Assembly: GCF_020687785.1 (NCBI RefSeq)
Contig: NZ_JAJEWI010000005.1
Coordinates: 248,001 to 312,000 of the forward strand
DNA length: 64,000 nucleotides
DNA from: Sphingopyxis yananensis
Lineage (GTDB): Bacteria; Pseudomonadota; Alphaproteobacteria; Sphingomonadales; Sphingomonadaceae
Direction of reading: 5' to 3'
The notes beneath the pieces are model-generated. The model had not been told where the DNA came from. It did no database searches and saw only the letters and a list, made by a program, of their open reading frames with translations. The number at the start of each line of letters is the position of its first letter. Position 1 is the first letter of the stretch. This document shows positions 51,589-58,945 of this stretch, one piece after another. The translations under genes and the position numbers were made by a program.

Positions 51589-51867
51589 TCAATGGTAATC
51601 CTGATAATCGACAAGCTCGGCATCGGTGCCGACAAAGCGGAAGGTGACACGCCAGTTGCCGTTGACCCAAATCGACCAATGCCCTTTCAGGTCGCCCTTC
51701 AGCGGGTGCAGCTTGAAGGACGGCAGGTTCATGTCCTCCGGCCCTGCCGCGACATCGAGCAGGCCAAGGATGTTGCGGAGCTTCTTCACATGGGAAGCCT
51801 GAACGCCCTTTGTCGTGCCAGTGCGATAAAAGGCTTCAAGTCCCTTGTGCCGAAATCCGATTATCAT
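51589..51867 (-). CDS. higB: HigB family toxin (RelE superfamily mRNA interferase)
   Basis: 92 residues with the HigB pattern GFRHKGLEAFYRTGTTKGV at the N-terminus, LPSFKLHPLKGDLKGHWSIWVNGNWRVTFRF and DAELVDYQDYH at the end. It cleaves mRNA at the ribosome. The toxin-first order is typical of higBA. It may stabilise the island. Confidence 0.93.
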   Translation of the reverse strand: MIIGFRHKGLEAFYRTGTTKGVQASHVKKLRNILGLLDVAAGPEDMNLPSFKLHPLKGDLKGHWSIWVNGNWRVTFRFVGTDAELVDYQDYH

Positions 51868-51944
51868 GACGCACTGTATCGTGTTGCGTTACAAGATGCA
51901 AACGTCGACTGCGTGACACGCTGTCATCGCAGACGCCCAGATAA

Positions 51945-52085
51945 TCACTCTGCTTCCGCGAAGCGATGCAGGGTCACAAGTTCGCCCAGCTTTCCGACCT
52001 TCAGGAAGATCGGATCAGGCATTGCCTCAAAGACGGAGGCAGTCGGTCCCGTCTGGATTGTCAGCCCGACATTCTCGACGTTCAT
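51945..52085 (-). CDS. Small hypothetical ORF, 46 residues
   Basis: The peptide begins MNVENVGLTIQTGPTASVFE and ends LVTLHRFAEAE. AGGGGAACC precedes the ATG at six bases, a good ribosome-binding site. It lies between higB and the integrase fragment on the same strand. No family was recognised; it could be a remnant of a longer gene. Confidence 0.4.
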   Translation of the reverse strand: MNVENVGLTIQTGPTASVFEAMPDPIFLKVGKLGELVTLHRFAEAE

Positions 52086-52124
52086 GGTTCCCCTAGCTCC
52101 GACCGCGATCCGATACTCATCCTG

Positions 52125-52631
52125 CTATGCAAAATCTTCTGGCTTGATGAGGACGAGCCTCTCGGGGAGCGCCCAGTCATCCATGCGTTCCAGCACCGCG
52201 AACAGGTCGTCGCGTTGCAGCGCCTGCGCCTCGCGCTGGGCCATACCCTTCGTCCGCCTGATCCCGCTCATCGTCGCCTTCACAATTTCGGTCTTGCACG
52301 GATCATCATACCCAAGGGCGCGATGTGCCTTTGCGATGGCTGCCAGCCGGCGCTGGATCGTGGCGACGGCATGGGTTTCGGCCAGATCGGCCAGATATTC
52401 TGCCAGGGCGCGCGGTGGACAGGGGATGTCCCTGCCAGATGCCCGAAAATGAGCCAGATCAGCCGCGTAGCCGCGCTGGGTGCCTGTCGATAAGGAAGAG
52501 GATAGTAAGCGGTGAACCGGCTCTGAAAACGGCTCTACGGGTTGAGGGTGCCAGCCCATGGGAGTGATAGGTTTGCAATTAATTGCATAAATCTCGTCAC
52601 TCTCATTTTCGACAATTATTGGTTTTTGCAT
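52125..52631 (-). pseudogene. Tyrosine recombinase core-binding domain fragment
   Basis: 168 codons. Residues about 45-135 resemble the SAM-like core-binding domain of tyrosine recombinases (STGTQRGYAADLAHFRASGRDIPCPP, YLADLAETHAVATIQRRLAAIAKAHRALG, VKATMSGIRRTKG). The catalytic domain with R...HxxR...Y is absent; the frame ends shortly after LQRDDLFAVLERMDDW. It may be a decayed second integrase or a DNA-binding domain reused as a regulator. The palindrome at 52574 lies within the first codons, which argues that translation starts downstream at ATG 52559. Confidence 0.6.
52574..52587. promoter_or_regulatory. Island palindrome TGCAATTAATTGCA, copy 2
   Basis: Identical to copies at 51206 and 55784. 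It is 15 bases upstream of the ATG at 52559 of the recombinase-fragment gene. Confidence 0.65.
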
Positions 52632-52709
52632 ATCTCAATTCGTCCCGTGATTTCAAAAGGCTATTCCAAAGTCGCCATGCACAAAATGGGGAGCTAACGA
52701 TTTCGGATT

Positions 52710-53255
52710 TCAGCCGAATTTGCGCTCCTGCCGGACATAGGCTTCCGCTAGCCGCTCGTTGTGATCCGTGAGCAGATCGGCGGTCAGCTTGTGCAGGGTC
52801 ATCAGGCGGGCTTCGGCCTCTTCGTGGCTCTCCAGCGTGCCGTCGTGGCGAATGTGCGCGACCCGGACATCGGGCAGGTTGTGGAGGTGACGGGCGATCA
52901 GCGAGAAGCGATGACATTGCAGTGCGTCGCGCTCTGCACACAGGATGGCGGGCGTGCATCGGGCAGCGATCCCCAGAACGGTCTCGATCGCGGTGGCGAA
53001 GGCGGCGGTGCCGCGTCGCGTCGAATAATCGGTTGGGCCGTTCGTGGGTATCCCGCCCAGAGCATGGCCCAGGTGGACGTAGCTCACGCCAACCCTGTTC
53101 AGCCGCACCCGCAATTCAGGTTTGAAGAAGTGTCGCCAGCGCGATCGGGGCGATGACCGCACGTCGATAATACAACCGACGTTGAACTGGTCGAGAGCGC
53201 AATAGAACTCGTCCCAGCCGATGGAGGAATGACCCAAGGTTAGAACATTAATCAT
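52710..53255 (-). CDS. DUF488 family protein
   Basis: 181 residues. The family pattern is clear: VLTLGHSSIGWDEFYCAL, IDVRSSPRSRWRHFFK, VSYVHLGHALGG and the cysteine-containing block ILCAERDALQCHRFSLIARHL. DUF488 proteins occur in many accessory regions, often beside defence genes, and have no established activity; the conserved Cys and Arg suggest catalysis or redox chemistry. The gene stands alone in the island, facing the nuclease pair divergently. Confidence 0.88.
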   Translation of the reverse strand: MINVLTLGHSSIGWDEFYCALDQFNVGCIIDVRSSPRSRWRHFFKPELRVRLNRVGVSYVHLGHALGGIPTNGPTDYSTRRGTAAFATAIETVLGIAARCTPAILCAERDALQCHRFSLIARHLHNLPDVRVAHIRHDGTLESHEEAEARLMTLHKLTADLLTDHNERLAEAYVRQERKFG

Positions 53256-53629
53256 CTTGATCCTTTCTGAACAAGGATCATCTTATGGCTATATCTATAA
53301 ATAAGATAACATTATCAATTACTTAATGTATTTTTCAGCAGCCGAGCCGCTGCTGCATCTGGCCTCGCTCGCGTCCCTGCTGCGCTCGATACCTTCCTAT
53401 CTTCGATGAGCTTCGCTATTACCGGCTCGCTCTCCGTGAAAGCCGGGGAGCGGGGCGTGGAAACCCCAATCGCTAGACCTCGGTCGCCGATTTCGGAGGC
53501 CGGGTGGCATGCGCGCATGTCCAGCCGGTTCTGCCGGTAAAGGCGCATGCGCCTGTTCTAGCGATCAGGTTTCCAACATCCGGCTTCGGCCGTCGCCCCA
53601 CAGGAAGACCGGGGCGACGGAGGGGCAGG
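53256..53629. other. Noncoding region upstream of the nuclease pair
   Basis: It begins A+T rich (53281-53335, likely promoter sequence for the divergent DUF488 gene) and becomes G+C rich. It contains a hairpin CAGCAGC (53336-53342) / GCTGCTG (53349-53355), a 12-bp palindrome CATGCGCGCATG (53508-53519) and a 14-bp palindrome AGGCGCATGCGCCT (53541-53554). An open frame crosses part of it (from GTG 53504) but has no protein-like character before about 53630. Confidence 0.5.
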
Positions 53630-54202
53630 ATCAGTACGACATCACAGCAGTCCGGGGAACCGGCGTTCGGGATCGGCGACGTGATCGCCAAGGTTTCGCA
53701 GGTCGCATTCGGGAAGCCGTTAGTCACGAATGTTCTGCGGGGGCACGTGGCCGAGGCGATCATCGCTCTTGCCCTGGAGCCAGAATGGAGTTGGTGCAGC
53801 GCCGATTACGCCGGATGGGACTTCGAGCGGCCTGACGGCCTCCGGCTGGAGGTCAAACAATCAGCAGCGATGCAATCGTGGTCCACCGTCAAGCCGAGCA
53901 AGCCCATCTTCGATGTCGCGATGCGCACGGGCCACTGGCAGGGTGGAACCGAGTGGATCGCCCAAGTGGGGCGTCCAGCCCATATCTACATATTCGCGCA
54001 TCATGGCATTTATGCCGACCACGCCGATCATCGCGACCCGTGGCAGTGGCAGTTCTATGTCGTCGCCACCCGCGACCTGCCGGACGTGAAGCAAGCAGCC
54101 CTGAGCACGATCAGCAGATTTAGCAGGCCGGTGCCGATCACGGACCTGGCAGACAAGGTGCGCGCCACCGCGTCGCAAATTACAAATGAGGGAGGGGTAT
54201 GA
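53630..54202 (+). CDS. PD-(D/E)XK nuclease-like protein, start codon uncertain
   Basis: About 190 residues. The motif order fits a restriction-endonuclease fold: NVLRGHVAEAIIALAL with Glu42, then AGWDFERPDGLRLEVKQSAA with Asp69 and Glu74-x-Lys76. The C-terminus is helical. Protein-like sequence begins at STTSQQSGEPAFG. GGAGGGG at 53619-53625 sits at normal distance from codon ATC 53630, suggesting either a rare ATC start or a mutated ATG; the first ordinary in-frame start after it is GTG 53681, and GTG 53504 is the longest frame. The stop overlaps the next gene by four bases, so the two form one unit. Its DNA target is unknown. Confidence 0.72.
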   Translation: MSTTSQQSGEPAFGIGDVIAKVSQVAFGKPLVTNVLRGHVAEAIIALALEPEWSWCSADYAGWDFERPDGLRLEVKQSAAMQSWSTVKPSKPIFDVAMRTGHWQGGTEWIAQVGRPAHIYIFAHHGIYADHADHRDPWQWQFYVVATRDLPDVKQAALSTISRFSRPVPITDLADKVRATASQITNEGGV

Positions 54203-55017
54203 AAACCATTCGGAATGACGTGATCGGCAAAAACACGTTGCGGCTCGTCGATACCGGCAAAGGCTTTGTCGGTCTGGTAATCTCGGGCGGCAAGCAGTTG
54301 AGCCGGATCGACGGTGACGATCCCGTCCAGCTCTGGACGGACCTGCGCGCCGCCGCAGGGCGAACCAGCGATGCCTATTTCGGTTTCGACGGTGCGCGAT
54401 CCCGATTTCGGCAGTTCTTCCCGGACGGTTTCCGCTCTCCGGCCTTCGAGGAAGCTGAACGCAATTACAAGCTGAAGGCCAAGGCCAAGCTCGATGACAC
54501 TGCGCCGCTGGAGCGAGCGTTGACCGGCAGCGACCTGGGGGAAGCTGTTCTGTCCGTCTATCGCGGCACAAACCTGCTATCGCCCTTCGAGAAGACCCGT
54601 CTGGAGCCGCTGCTGCGAGGCCCCGATGCGGACGTCTTCGTTCAGGCCGCAGCGCGCTTTACAATCGGGGAGATCGACGCCGCTCTGGCAACCATGGCCG
54701 GACTGCTGGGCAAGCATGACGTCGCGAAGTGGACGGCGGTGACATATCTGCCATTCTTGTGGCGGCCCGAGGATCACATGTTCCTGAAGCCGATGGTGAC
54801 GCAGGAGTTTGCCGAGCGGGTGGGCCATCCCTTCGTGCATGATTACAGCCCGGCACTTGATCCTGCCGTATATGCCAGCCTCCGTGATCTCATGGCGCAG
54901 ACAGCGCGGGAGGTGGCTGATCTGGACCCACGCGACAATATCGACCTGCAAAGCCTCGTCTGGATCGTCGCCGAATACAAGGAGGGCGATGTCCCGATCC
55001 CGGCACAGGCAGGATAA
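54199..55017 (+). CDS. Unknown partner protein coupled to the PD-(D/E)XK nuclease
   Basis: 272 residues, soluble, with no recognised domain. The N-terminal 75 residues are predicted beta-rich (NTLRLVDTGKGFVGLVISGGKQLSRID, DAYFGFDGARSRFRQFF). Residues about 100-270 are helical and end in LQSLVWIVAEYKEGD. The ATGA overlap with the nuclease gene makes a functional pair likely, for example a DNA-binding or sensor subunit; that role is inference only. It converges on the gene at 55034. Confidence 0.72.
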   Translation: MKTIRNDVIGKNTLRLVDTGKGFVGLVISGGKQLSRIDGDDPVQLWTDLRAAAGRTSDAYFGFDGARSRFRQFFPDGFRSPAFEEAERNYKLKAKAKLDDTAPLERALTGSDLGEAVLSVYRGTNLLSPFEKTRLEPLLRGPDADVFVQAAARFTIGEIDAALATMAGLLGKHDVAKWTAVTYLPFLWRPEDHMFLKPMVTQEFAERVGHPFVHDYSPALDPAVYASLRDLMAQTAREVADLDPRDNIDLQSLVWIVAEYKEGDVPIPAQAG

Positions 55018-55033
55018 GGCACCTGGTCCACGA

Positions 55034-55585
55034 TCAGTCTGTCCCCGTACTCGGCTTTGGTGCAGGGGCTGAGCCTGTCAAGCTCTCGGAGATCAATCTC
55101 ATGAGCGCCGCCTCCTTCTTCAGAAGCCCCCTGGAATGTGGCTCGGCTCCCTTGGCGCGCAGAGCCTGTTCGAGCAGCACATATTGCTCCTTGTTGAAGT
55201 GCAGGACGACAGTACGACCTTCGGGGTCGAACCCGCCTTCGCGAATGTGCATCTTTAGCTCATGCGCGGTGCAGCCCTCCGCCACGTCGAGCAGTTCGTC
55301 GATCGTTTCGGTTTTGCCATATGCCGCGAGAAGCGAGAGCTTGGTCCAGCCCAGGCGCTGCGCCCGTTCGGCGGAAATATCCATGTCGCTGAGCGCCTCG
55401 TCGATCTGAGCCAAATGATACGCTTTGCGCAGGCCGATCTTCAGTTGTCTCGCGGCCGATCGAAACTCGTCGGGATTGTCATCTCGGACGTTTCGCAAGA
55501 AGCGGGCTGTTTCGAGGAGGCGTGACCTGCTCTGGTCGATGAGGTCCTGAGGCACCTCGGCTGCGGTCTTGTTGATCCCTTCCAT
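55034..55585 (-). CDS. Island protein of unknown function, possibly DNA-binding
   Basis: 183 residues, mostly helical. The segment SAERAQRLGWTKLSLLAAYG, followed by ETIDELLDVAEGCTAHELKMHIREGG, recalls helical proteins of mobile elements found near ParB-like or replication genes, but the match is weak. The C-terminus is Pro/Ser/Thr rich. It faces the structured noncoding region containing the 26-bp palindrome about 200 bases upstream of its start and could be the factor that binds it. Confidence 0.7.
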   Translation of the reverse strand: MEGINKTAAEVPQDLIDQSRSRLLETARFLRNVRDDNPDEFRSAARQLKIGLRKAYHLAQIDEALSDMDISAERAQRLGWTKLSLLAAYGKTETIDELLDVAEGCTAHELKMHIREGGFDPEGRTVVLHFNKEQYVLLEQALRAKGAEPHSRGLLKKEAALMRLISESLTGSAPAPKPSTGTD

Positions 55586-56127
55586 CTGTGAAACCTTTGT
55601 CGTGATTGGGACCAGATGACTATGTGAAAGACGCAGCCAGGCAAGGGGATATGGTCAGCGGGGCGAACGGATATCGCACCTTGACGATCGAGCTGAGTGT
55701 CGTCGTGAGCCGGAGCGTCGCACTTTTCCTCGACCGCGTTGATACGCCCGAACCTATCGTCCCGGTCCTAACGGATAGCAGATTGCAATTAATTGCAATC
55801 TGCACAGGCAACGATCCTCCGTTCACCGAGAGCGTCACGAGACCGAGAAAGGAGGCCCTGCCCAATAATACCCAAATGGATACGTTTGGGGCTTGGGTAA
55901 TCTATTCCCTCTCGGGAGAGGGTGTCCGAACAGGGTTCGGAGGACATGCGTAGCGGGAGCGTCAGCGACCGCCTCCGCCCTATTATCGTAAGATAATAGG
56001 AAACATTTCTCTTAATACCGTTCTCTACAATACCGAAGGTATTTAACCGTGCCCGTTCGGGCTGTTTTAATAATCGTTGCCAGAACTGCATTTCACAGCT
56101 TCCGCGTCAAGTCGAAGACCGACCGCC
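55586..56127. other. Structured noncoding region of the island
   Basis: It contains a 26-bp perfect palindrome (55778-55803) with TGCAATTAATTGCA at its core, an inverted repeat TCCGAAC-AGG-GTTCGGA (55925-55941), a hairpin CCTATTATC-GTAA-GATAATAGG (55979-56000), A+T-rich sequence, and CCCGTTCGGGCTGTTTTAAT near 56051. Open frames crossing it do not look like proteins. Candidates are an origin, a partition or transfer site, or a regulatory hub. Confidence 0.55.
55778..55803. promoter_or_regulatory. Island palindrome, copy 3, extended to 26 bp
   Basis: Core TGCAATTAATTGCA at 55784-55797, with perfect symmetry extending six more bases on each side (GCAGAT and ATCTGC). It is the most complete of the three copies. 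Confidence 0.7.
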
Positions 56128-56724
56128 TCACATCTTCGCGTAAGCGTTCGCGGGCTGCTTTTCGTGACCGGGACCGACGCCGTTGAGCGCCGCATGGAAC
56201 ATGTCCCAGGGCATGGCAGCCGACCCAGAGACGTGCTCCTGCAAGGCGATCTCATCCACGCTGATCCACAGCATCTTAGCGGGACCATGCCCCATCGCCC
56301 GGATCATGAGGAACTCGCCGCAGTATTGCTTGAGCCTCGGCAGGGCGCGCTTCGCCATCTCGGCTGGTGACAGCCCCGATGCGACAGCCCACCCATCCCT
56401 GCTGTGTGCCAGCCACTGATCGCAGGGCCAGCCAGGAAGTTTCCGTTGCAGCTTATAGTCGCGATTACGCCAGACATACAGGATGTGATGGAGAAGGATG
56501 CCAGCGGCCATGTCAGTGCCCGCCAGCTTCCGACACATTGCAAGCAGGTTGGGACGCTCCCATAGCGCATTGGCCTGTGCCGCCTTCTCGGCAGATTTTG
56601 CGAACGCCTCGGCCTTCTTGTCGGGCACCTTCGCGCCCTTCGCCTTCGTCTTGCCCTTGGCCATCTCAGCCGCGAGTGCGGCCTTGGCCTTTGCCTCGGG
56701 CAGGAATGGGTTCATCTTGGACAT
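56128..56724 (-). CDS. Island hypothetical protein with winged-helix-like segment
   Basis: 198 residues. The first 60 are Lys/Ala-rich (EAKAKAALAAEMAKGKTKAK). Residues about 85-170 contain LHHILYVWRNRDYKLQ, WLAHSRDGWAVASGLSPAEM and LPRLKQYCGEFLMIRAMGH, a pattern resembling winged-helix domains of phage or plasmid replication and regulatory proteins. The assignment is tentative. ATG 56724 is chosen because AGGAG lies about nine bases upstream. It is downstream of the integrase on the same strand, separated by a hairpin. Confidence 0.68.
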   Translation of the reverse strand: MSKMNPFLPEAKAKAALAAEMAKGKTKAKGAKVPDKKAEAFAKSAEKAAQANALWERPNLLAMCRKLAGTDMAAGILLHHILYVWRNRDYKLQRKLPGWPCDQWLAHSRDGWAVASGLSPAEMAKRALPRLKQYCGEFLMIRAMGHGPAKMLWISVDEIALQEHVSGSAAMPWDMFHAALNGVGPGHEKQPANAYAKM

Positions 56725-56810
56725 CGGTTTGCTCCTATCGAGTTGCATCGAAGGAGAGCCGGACGTAGAAATGCTGGTGTCGATCAGCGTCGTCTCGGCG
56801 CTCCTGAAAG

Positions 56811-56836
56811 CCCTCGCCCGGCAAGGCGGGGGTTTT
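56811..56836. terminator. Hairpin between integrase and the downstream island gene
   Basis: CCCTCGCC (56811-56818) pairs with GGCGGGGG (56825-56832), one wobble pair, followed by TTTTCTCTTTT on the plus strand and GGGCTTT on the minus strand. Confidence 0.6.
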
Positions 56837-56922
56837 CTCTTTTCAGTGCTGATACCAATGCAGGTACAACGGATTACAGCGGGATCGGATAAATCTTCGT
56901 TACCGACGAAGTCAGCAATCGG

Positions 56923-58539
56923 CTAACCGGCAGGCGGCGCGGGTAGCGTCACACCCACGGCCTTCACCTTCGCCATGCCCTCGACGAGTTGGAACAAGGA
57001 GTAGCCGTTGCCGTAATCGTCGGCGACGTCCTCGCCGCTGTGACCCATAATCTGGCGCGTCACACCTTCGGGCAGGCCGCAGTGGCGAGCCATGTCCTTG
57101 AACGTGTGGCGGAAGCTATGGAATACGATCCGCTTGTCGGTGATGCCGATGGTGCTGCGCATGTAGCCCGACCACCATTCGCCCCATTTGTTGCCCAGCC
57201 GTCCATAGGCTCCGGGCTTCAGCAGGTGGAACAGGCGAACATGTCCAGCGTCCTGCTGAGCCTTCACGAACGTGATGAAGCCCAGCGTCTCCAGCACGGG
57301 ATGCACGGGCACAAGGCGTTCGCTGTCCACGGTCTTGACCGTGGTGCCATGCTCGCCGTCAACTTCAAAAATCTTGATGAACCAGCCATGCCGTGTCTGG
57401 CCATCACCATCGACATAGCTGTGCCGAGCCACGTCCTCGGCGCGAAGCTGGGCCATTTCCTCTAGGCGTGCGCCGCTGAACAGTGCGAGCAAAGGCAGCC
57501 AATAGGCGGCTTCCCCGCGTCCACGCAGAGGCCGTTCGCCATCCGCATGAACGGGACCGGCGAAGATCGCGTTGAGGTCGTCGGGACCGAAGGGCTGGCG
57601 CTTATCCTTGGATTTCTTCGGCACCTTGATCGTGATGCCCTTGGCAGGGTTTGCGGCGAGGTGGCCGTTCTCGGCGGCCCAGCCCAGCACGGTGCTGAGG
57701 CGAGCCAGCCGGGTCTTGATGTTAGCGGGGCTCTGGCCATCCGCGATCATCGACGCCTTGTAGGTCAACACGTCCGCTCGCGTCATCGCTCCCACTCCCT
57801 TAATGCCGGTATGGGCGACGAACTTACGAGCTTCGCTCCGGTGACTGTCTATCGACTTCTGCGAAGGTTTGCGCTCGGCCGCCCACCCGTCCACAATGTC
57901 AGTGTCGAGCGCGGCCACGCTCGCGGGGGTGGCGGTCTGCGCGGCAGGATCAAATGCGGCGTCGTGGAACGCGCTGCCGTTCGTGTTCGTAAGTCGCCCT
58001 ATGTGACGCCGGGTGACTTCCACCAGGCCCCGTCGCACGACTTCGGCGAATTGAGCGACCAGCGCGTCGTCGGTGAGGTCCGCGCCGTTGGCGTGGGCGA
58101 TGCGGTCGGTCGCCCGCGACACAAGTTCGTCTTGCCGAGGGTCGCCGGGGTCGGTCAGGATGCCGAGCTGGATTTCAGCGTCCTGCACCATGTCGGCCAG
58201 CTTCTGTTTGTCGACGGGTGGCGCTAGCGCCAACCGTTCGGACGCCTTGCGGTCCATCTCCTCGACAGTCTCCCGGACATAGCCGGTGAGGGCGTCTAGC
58301 GACACGCCAACGCGACCACTGCCGGGCTTGATGCCTTTTTCCGCATCGCGGAACATCGCATCGGCGCGAGCGTCCTCCAGGGTGCGGCGACGGCGGGCTT
58401 CCTTGGGACTGTCAGTGCCCAGCGCAAGCCGAATGAATTTCTTGCCGACTGTATCGACAAGGTGGAGCGGCACGCGCCGGTGATAGTGGTAGGTGTCGCC
58501 GCGCTTCAGCAGCCGTTGCATGTCAGCCATCTTTTCCAT
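56923..58539 (-). CDS. Tyrosine-type site-specific integrase of the island
   Basis: About 538 residues. The N-terminus (QRLLKRGDTYHYHRRVPLHL) matches the DUF6538 domain of large island integrases. A core-binding domain follows near residues 210-300, and the catalytic domain holds Arg358 (LFSGARLEEMAQL), His474 and Arg477 (HSFRHTFKD), His500 (MGHSGED) and the nucleophile Tyr509 (DDYGNGYS). All catalytic residues are present, so the protein should be active. It lies directly beside the tRNA-Glu attachment site. Starts at 58539 (ATG next to AAGAGG) and 58530 are both possible. Confidence 0.93.
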   Translation of the reverse strand: MEKMADMQRLLKRGDTYHYHRRVPLHLVDTVGKKFIRLALGTDSPKEARRRRTLEDARADAMFRDAEKGIKPGSGRVGVSLDALTGYVRETVEEMDRKASERLALAPPVDKQKLADMVQDAEIQLGILTDPGDPRQDELVSRATDRIAHANGADLTDDALVAQFAEVVRRGLVEVTRRHIGRLTNTNGSAFHDAAFDPAAQTATPASVAALDTDIVDGWAAERKPSQKSIDSHRSEARKFVAHTGIKGVGAMTRADVLTYKASMIADGQSPANIKTRLARLSTVLGWAAENGHLAANPAKGITIKVPKKSKDKRQPFGPDDLNAIFAGPVHADGERPLRGRGEAAYWLPLLALFSGARLEEMAQLRAEDVARHSYVDGDGQTRHGWFIKIFEVDGEHGTTVKTVDSERLVPVHPVLETLGFITFVKAQQDAGHVRLFHLLKPGAYGRLGNKWGEWWSGYMRSTIGITDKRIVFHSFRHTFKDMARHCGLPEGVTRQIMGHSGEDVADDYGNGYSLFQLVEGMAKVKAVGVTLPAPPAG

Positions 58540-58544
58540 GCCTC

Positions 58545-58556
58545 TTTGTATCACAG
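58545..58556 (+). repeat. Short direct repeat TTTGTATCACAG, right copy
   Basis: Identical to 42432-42443; see also TTGCCCATTTC at 58602-58612. Confidence 0.5.
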
Positions 58557-58572
58557 AATTGTGACCAGTGGG

Positions 58573-58596
58573 CACGTCTAAATGTCTGAAATCCGC
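58573..58596 (+). repeat. Integrase arm-like sequence, right end
   Basis: CACGTCTAAATGTCTGAAAT and the next four bases match the inverted copy at 42396-42419 at 18 of 24 positions. It lies between the integrase gene and the attachment site. Confidence 0.55.
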
Positions 58597-58630
58597 TGTT
58601 CTTGCCCATTTCTGAGACATTCGGCGGATT

Positions 58631-58648
58631 ATGGTGACCCCTACGGGA
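58631..58648. repeat. attR: 3' end of the intact tRNA-Glu
   Basis: ATGGTGACCCCTACGGGA, identical to 42353-42370. Seventeen of the 18 bases belong to the tRNA gene. Confidence 0.92.
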
Positions 58649-58707
58649 CTCGAACCCGTGTTTTCGCCGTGAAAGGGCGACGTCCTAGACCGCTAGACGA
58701 AGGGGCC
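58632..58707 (-). tRNA. tRNA-Glu(TTC), integration target
   Basis: On the minus strand it starts GGCCCCT and ends AGGGGTCACCA with encoded CCA. The anticodon loop CTTTCAC gives TTC. The T-loop GGTTCGAGTCC is normal. The gene is intact although the island begins at its 3' end. Confidence 0.97.
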
Positions 58708-58779
58708 ATCTGTTTGCTGCGCCATAATATATGGAGAAGCTTGGGATTCTCATCCCGACGCATCAGAAAATGCGTGCCG

Positions 58780-58855
58780 TGGTGACCCCTACGGGACTCG
58801 AACCCGTGTTTTCGCCGTGAAAGGGCGACGTCCTAGACCGCTAGACGAAGGGGCC
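58780..58855 (-). tRNA. tRNA-Glu(TTC), second tandem copy
   Basis: The gene sequence matches that of the copy at 58632-58707 over the full length, 72 bases away on the same strand. It encodes CCA and the same anticodon. Confidence 0.97.
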
Positions 58856-58945
58856 GTCTGTTCGGTGAAGCGGGCCTCTAAACAGCCTTGGGCATATGGT
58901 CAAGTAGAGGATTGAGGAAAGTGGCATTTTTTTTGAAAAATAACA

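Larger units (their letters stand above)
42353..58648. mobile_element. Genomic island integrated at tRNA-Glu(TTC), carrying defence genes
   Basis: The 18-bp sequence ATGGTGACCCCTACGGGA, the 3' end of tRNA-Glu plus one flanking base, occurs at both 42353-42370 and 58631-58648. A tyrosine integrase lies immediately inside the right end. Short repeats typical of arm sites occur just inside both ends. The cargo (restriction-modification, RES, Abi_C, higBA, nuclease) differs in character from the metabolic genes on either side. Conjugation genes are absent, so it would need help to transfer. Confidence 0.9.

Noticed and set aside
53336..53355. CAGCAGC/GCTGCTG hairpin as a terminator for the DUF488 gene
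   Set aside because: The gene is transcribed away from this hairpin and no T run follows on the relevant strand.
55606..55953. Open frames on both strands in the structured island region
   Set aside because: They cross palindromes and hairpins, show no protein-like pattern and are not backed by ribosome-binding sites.
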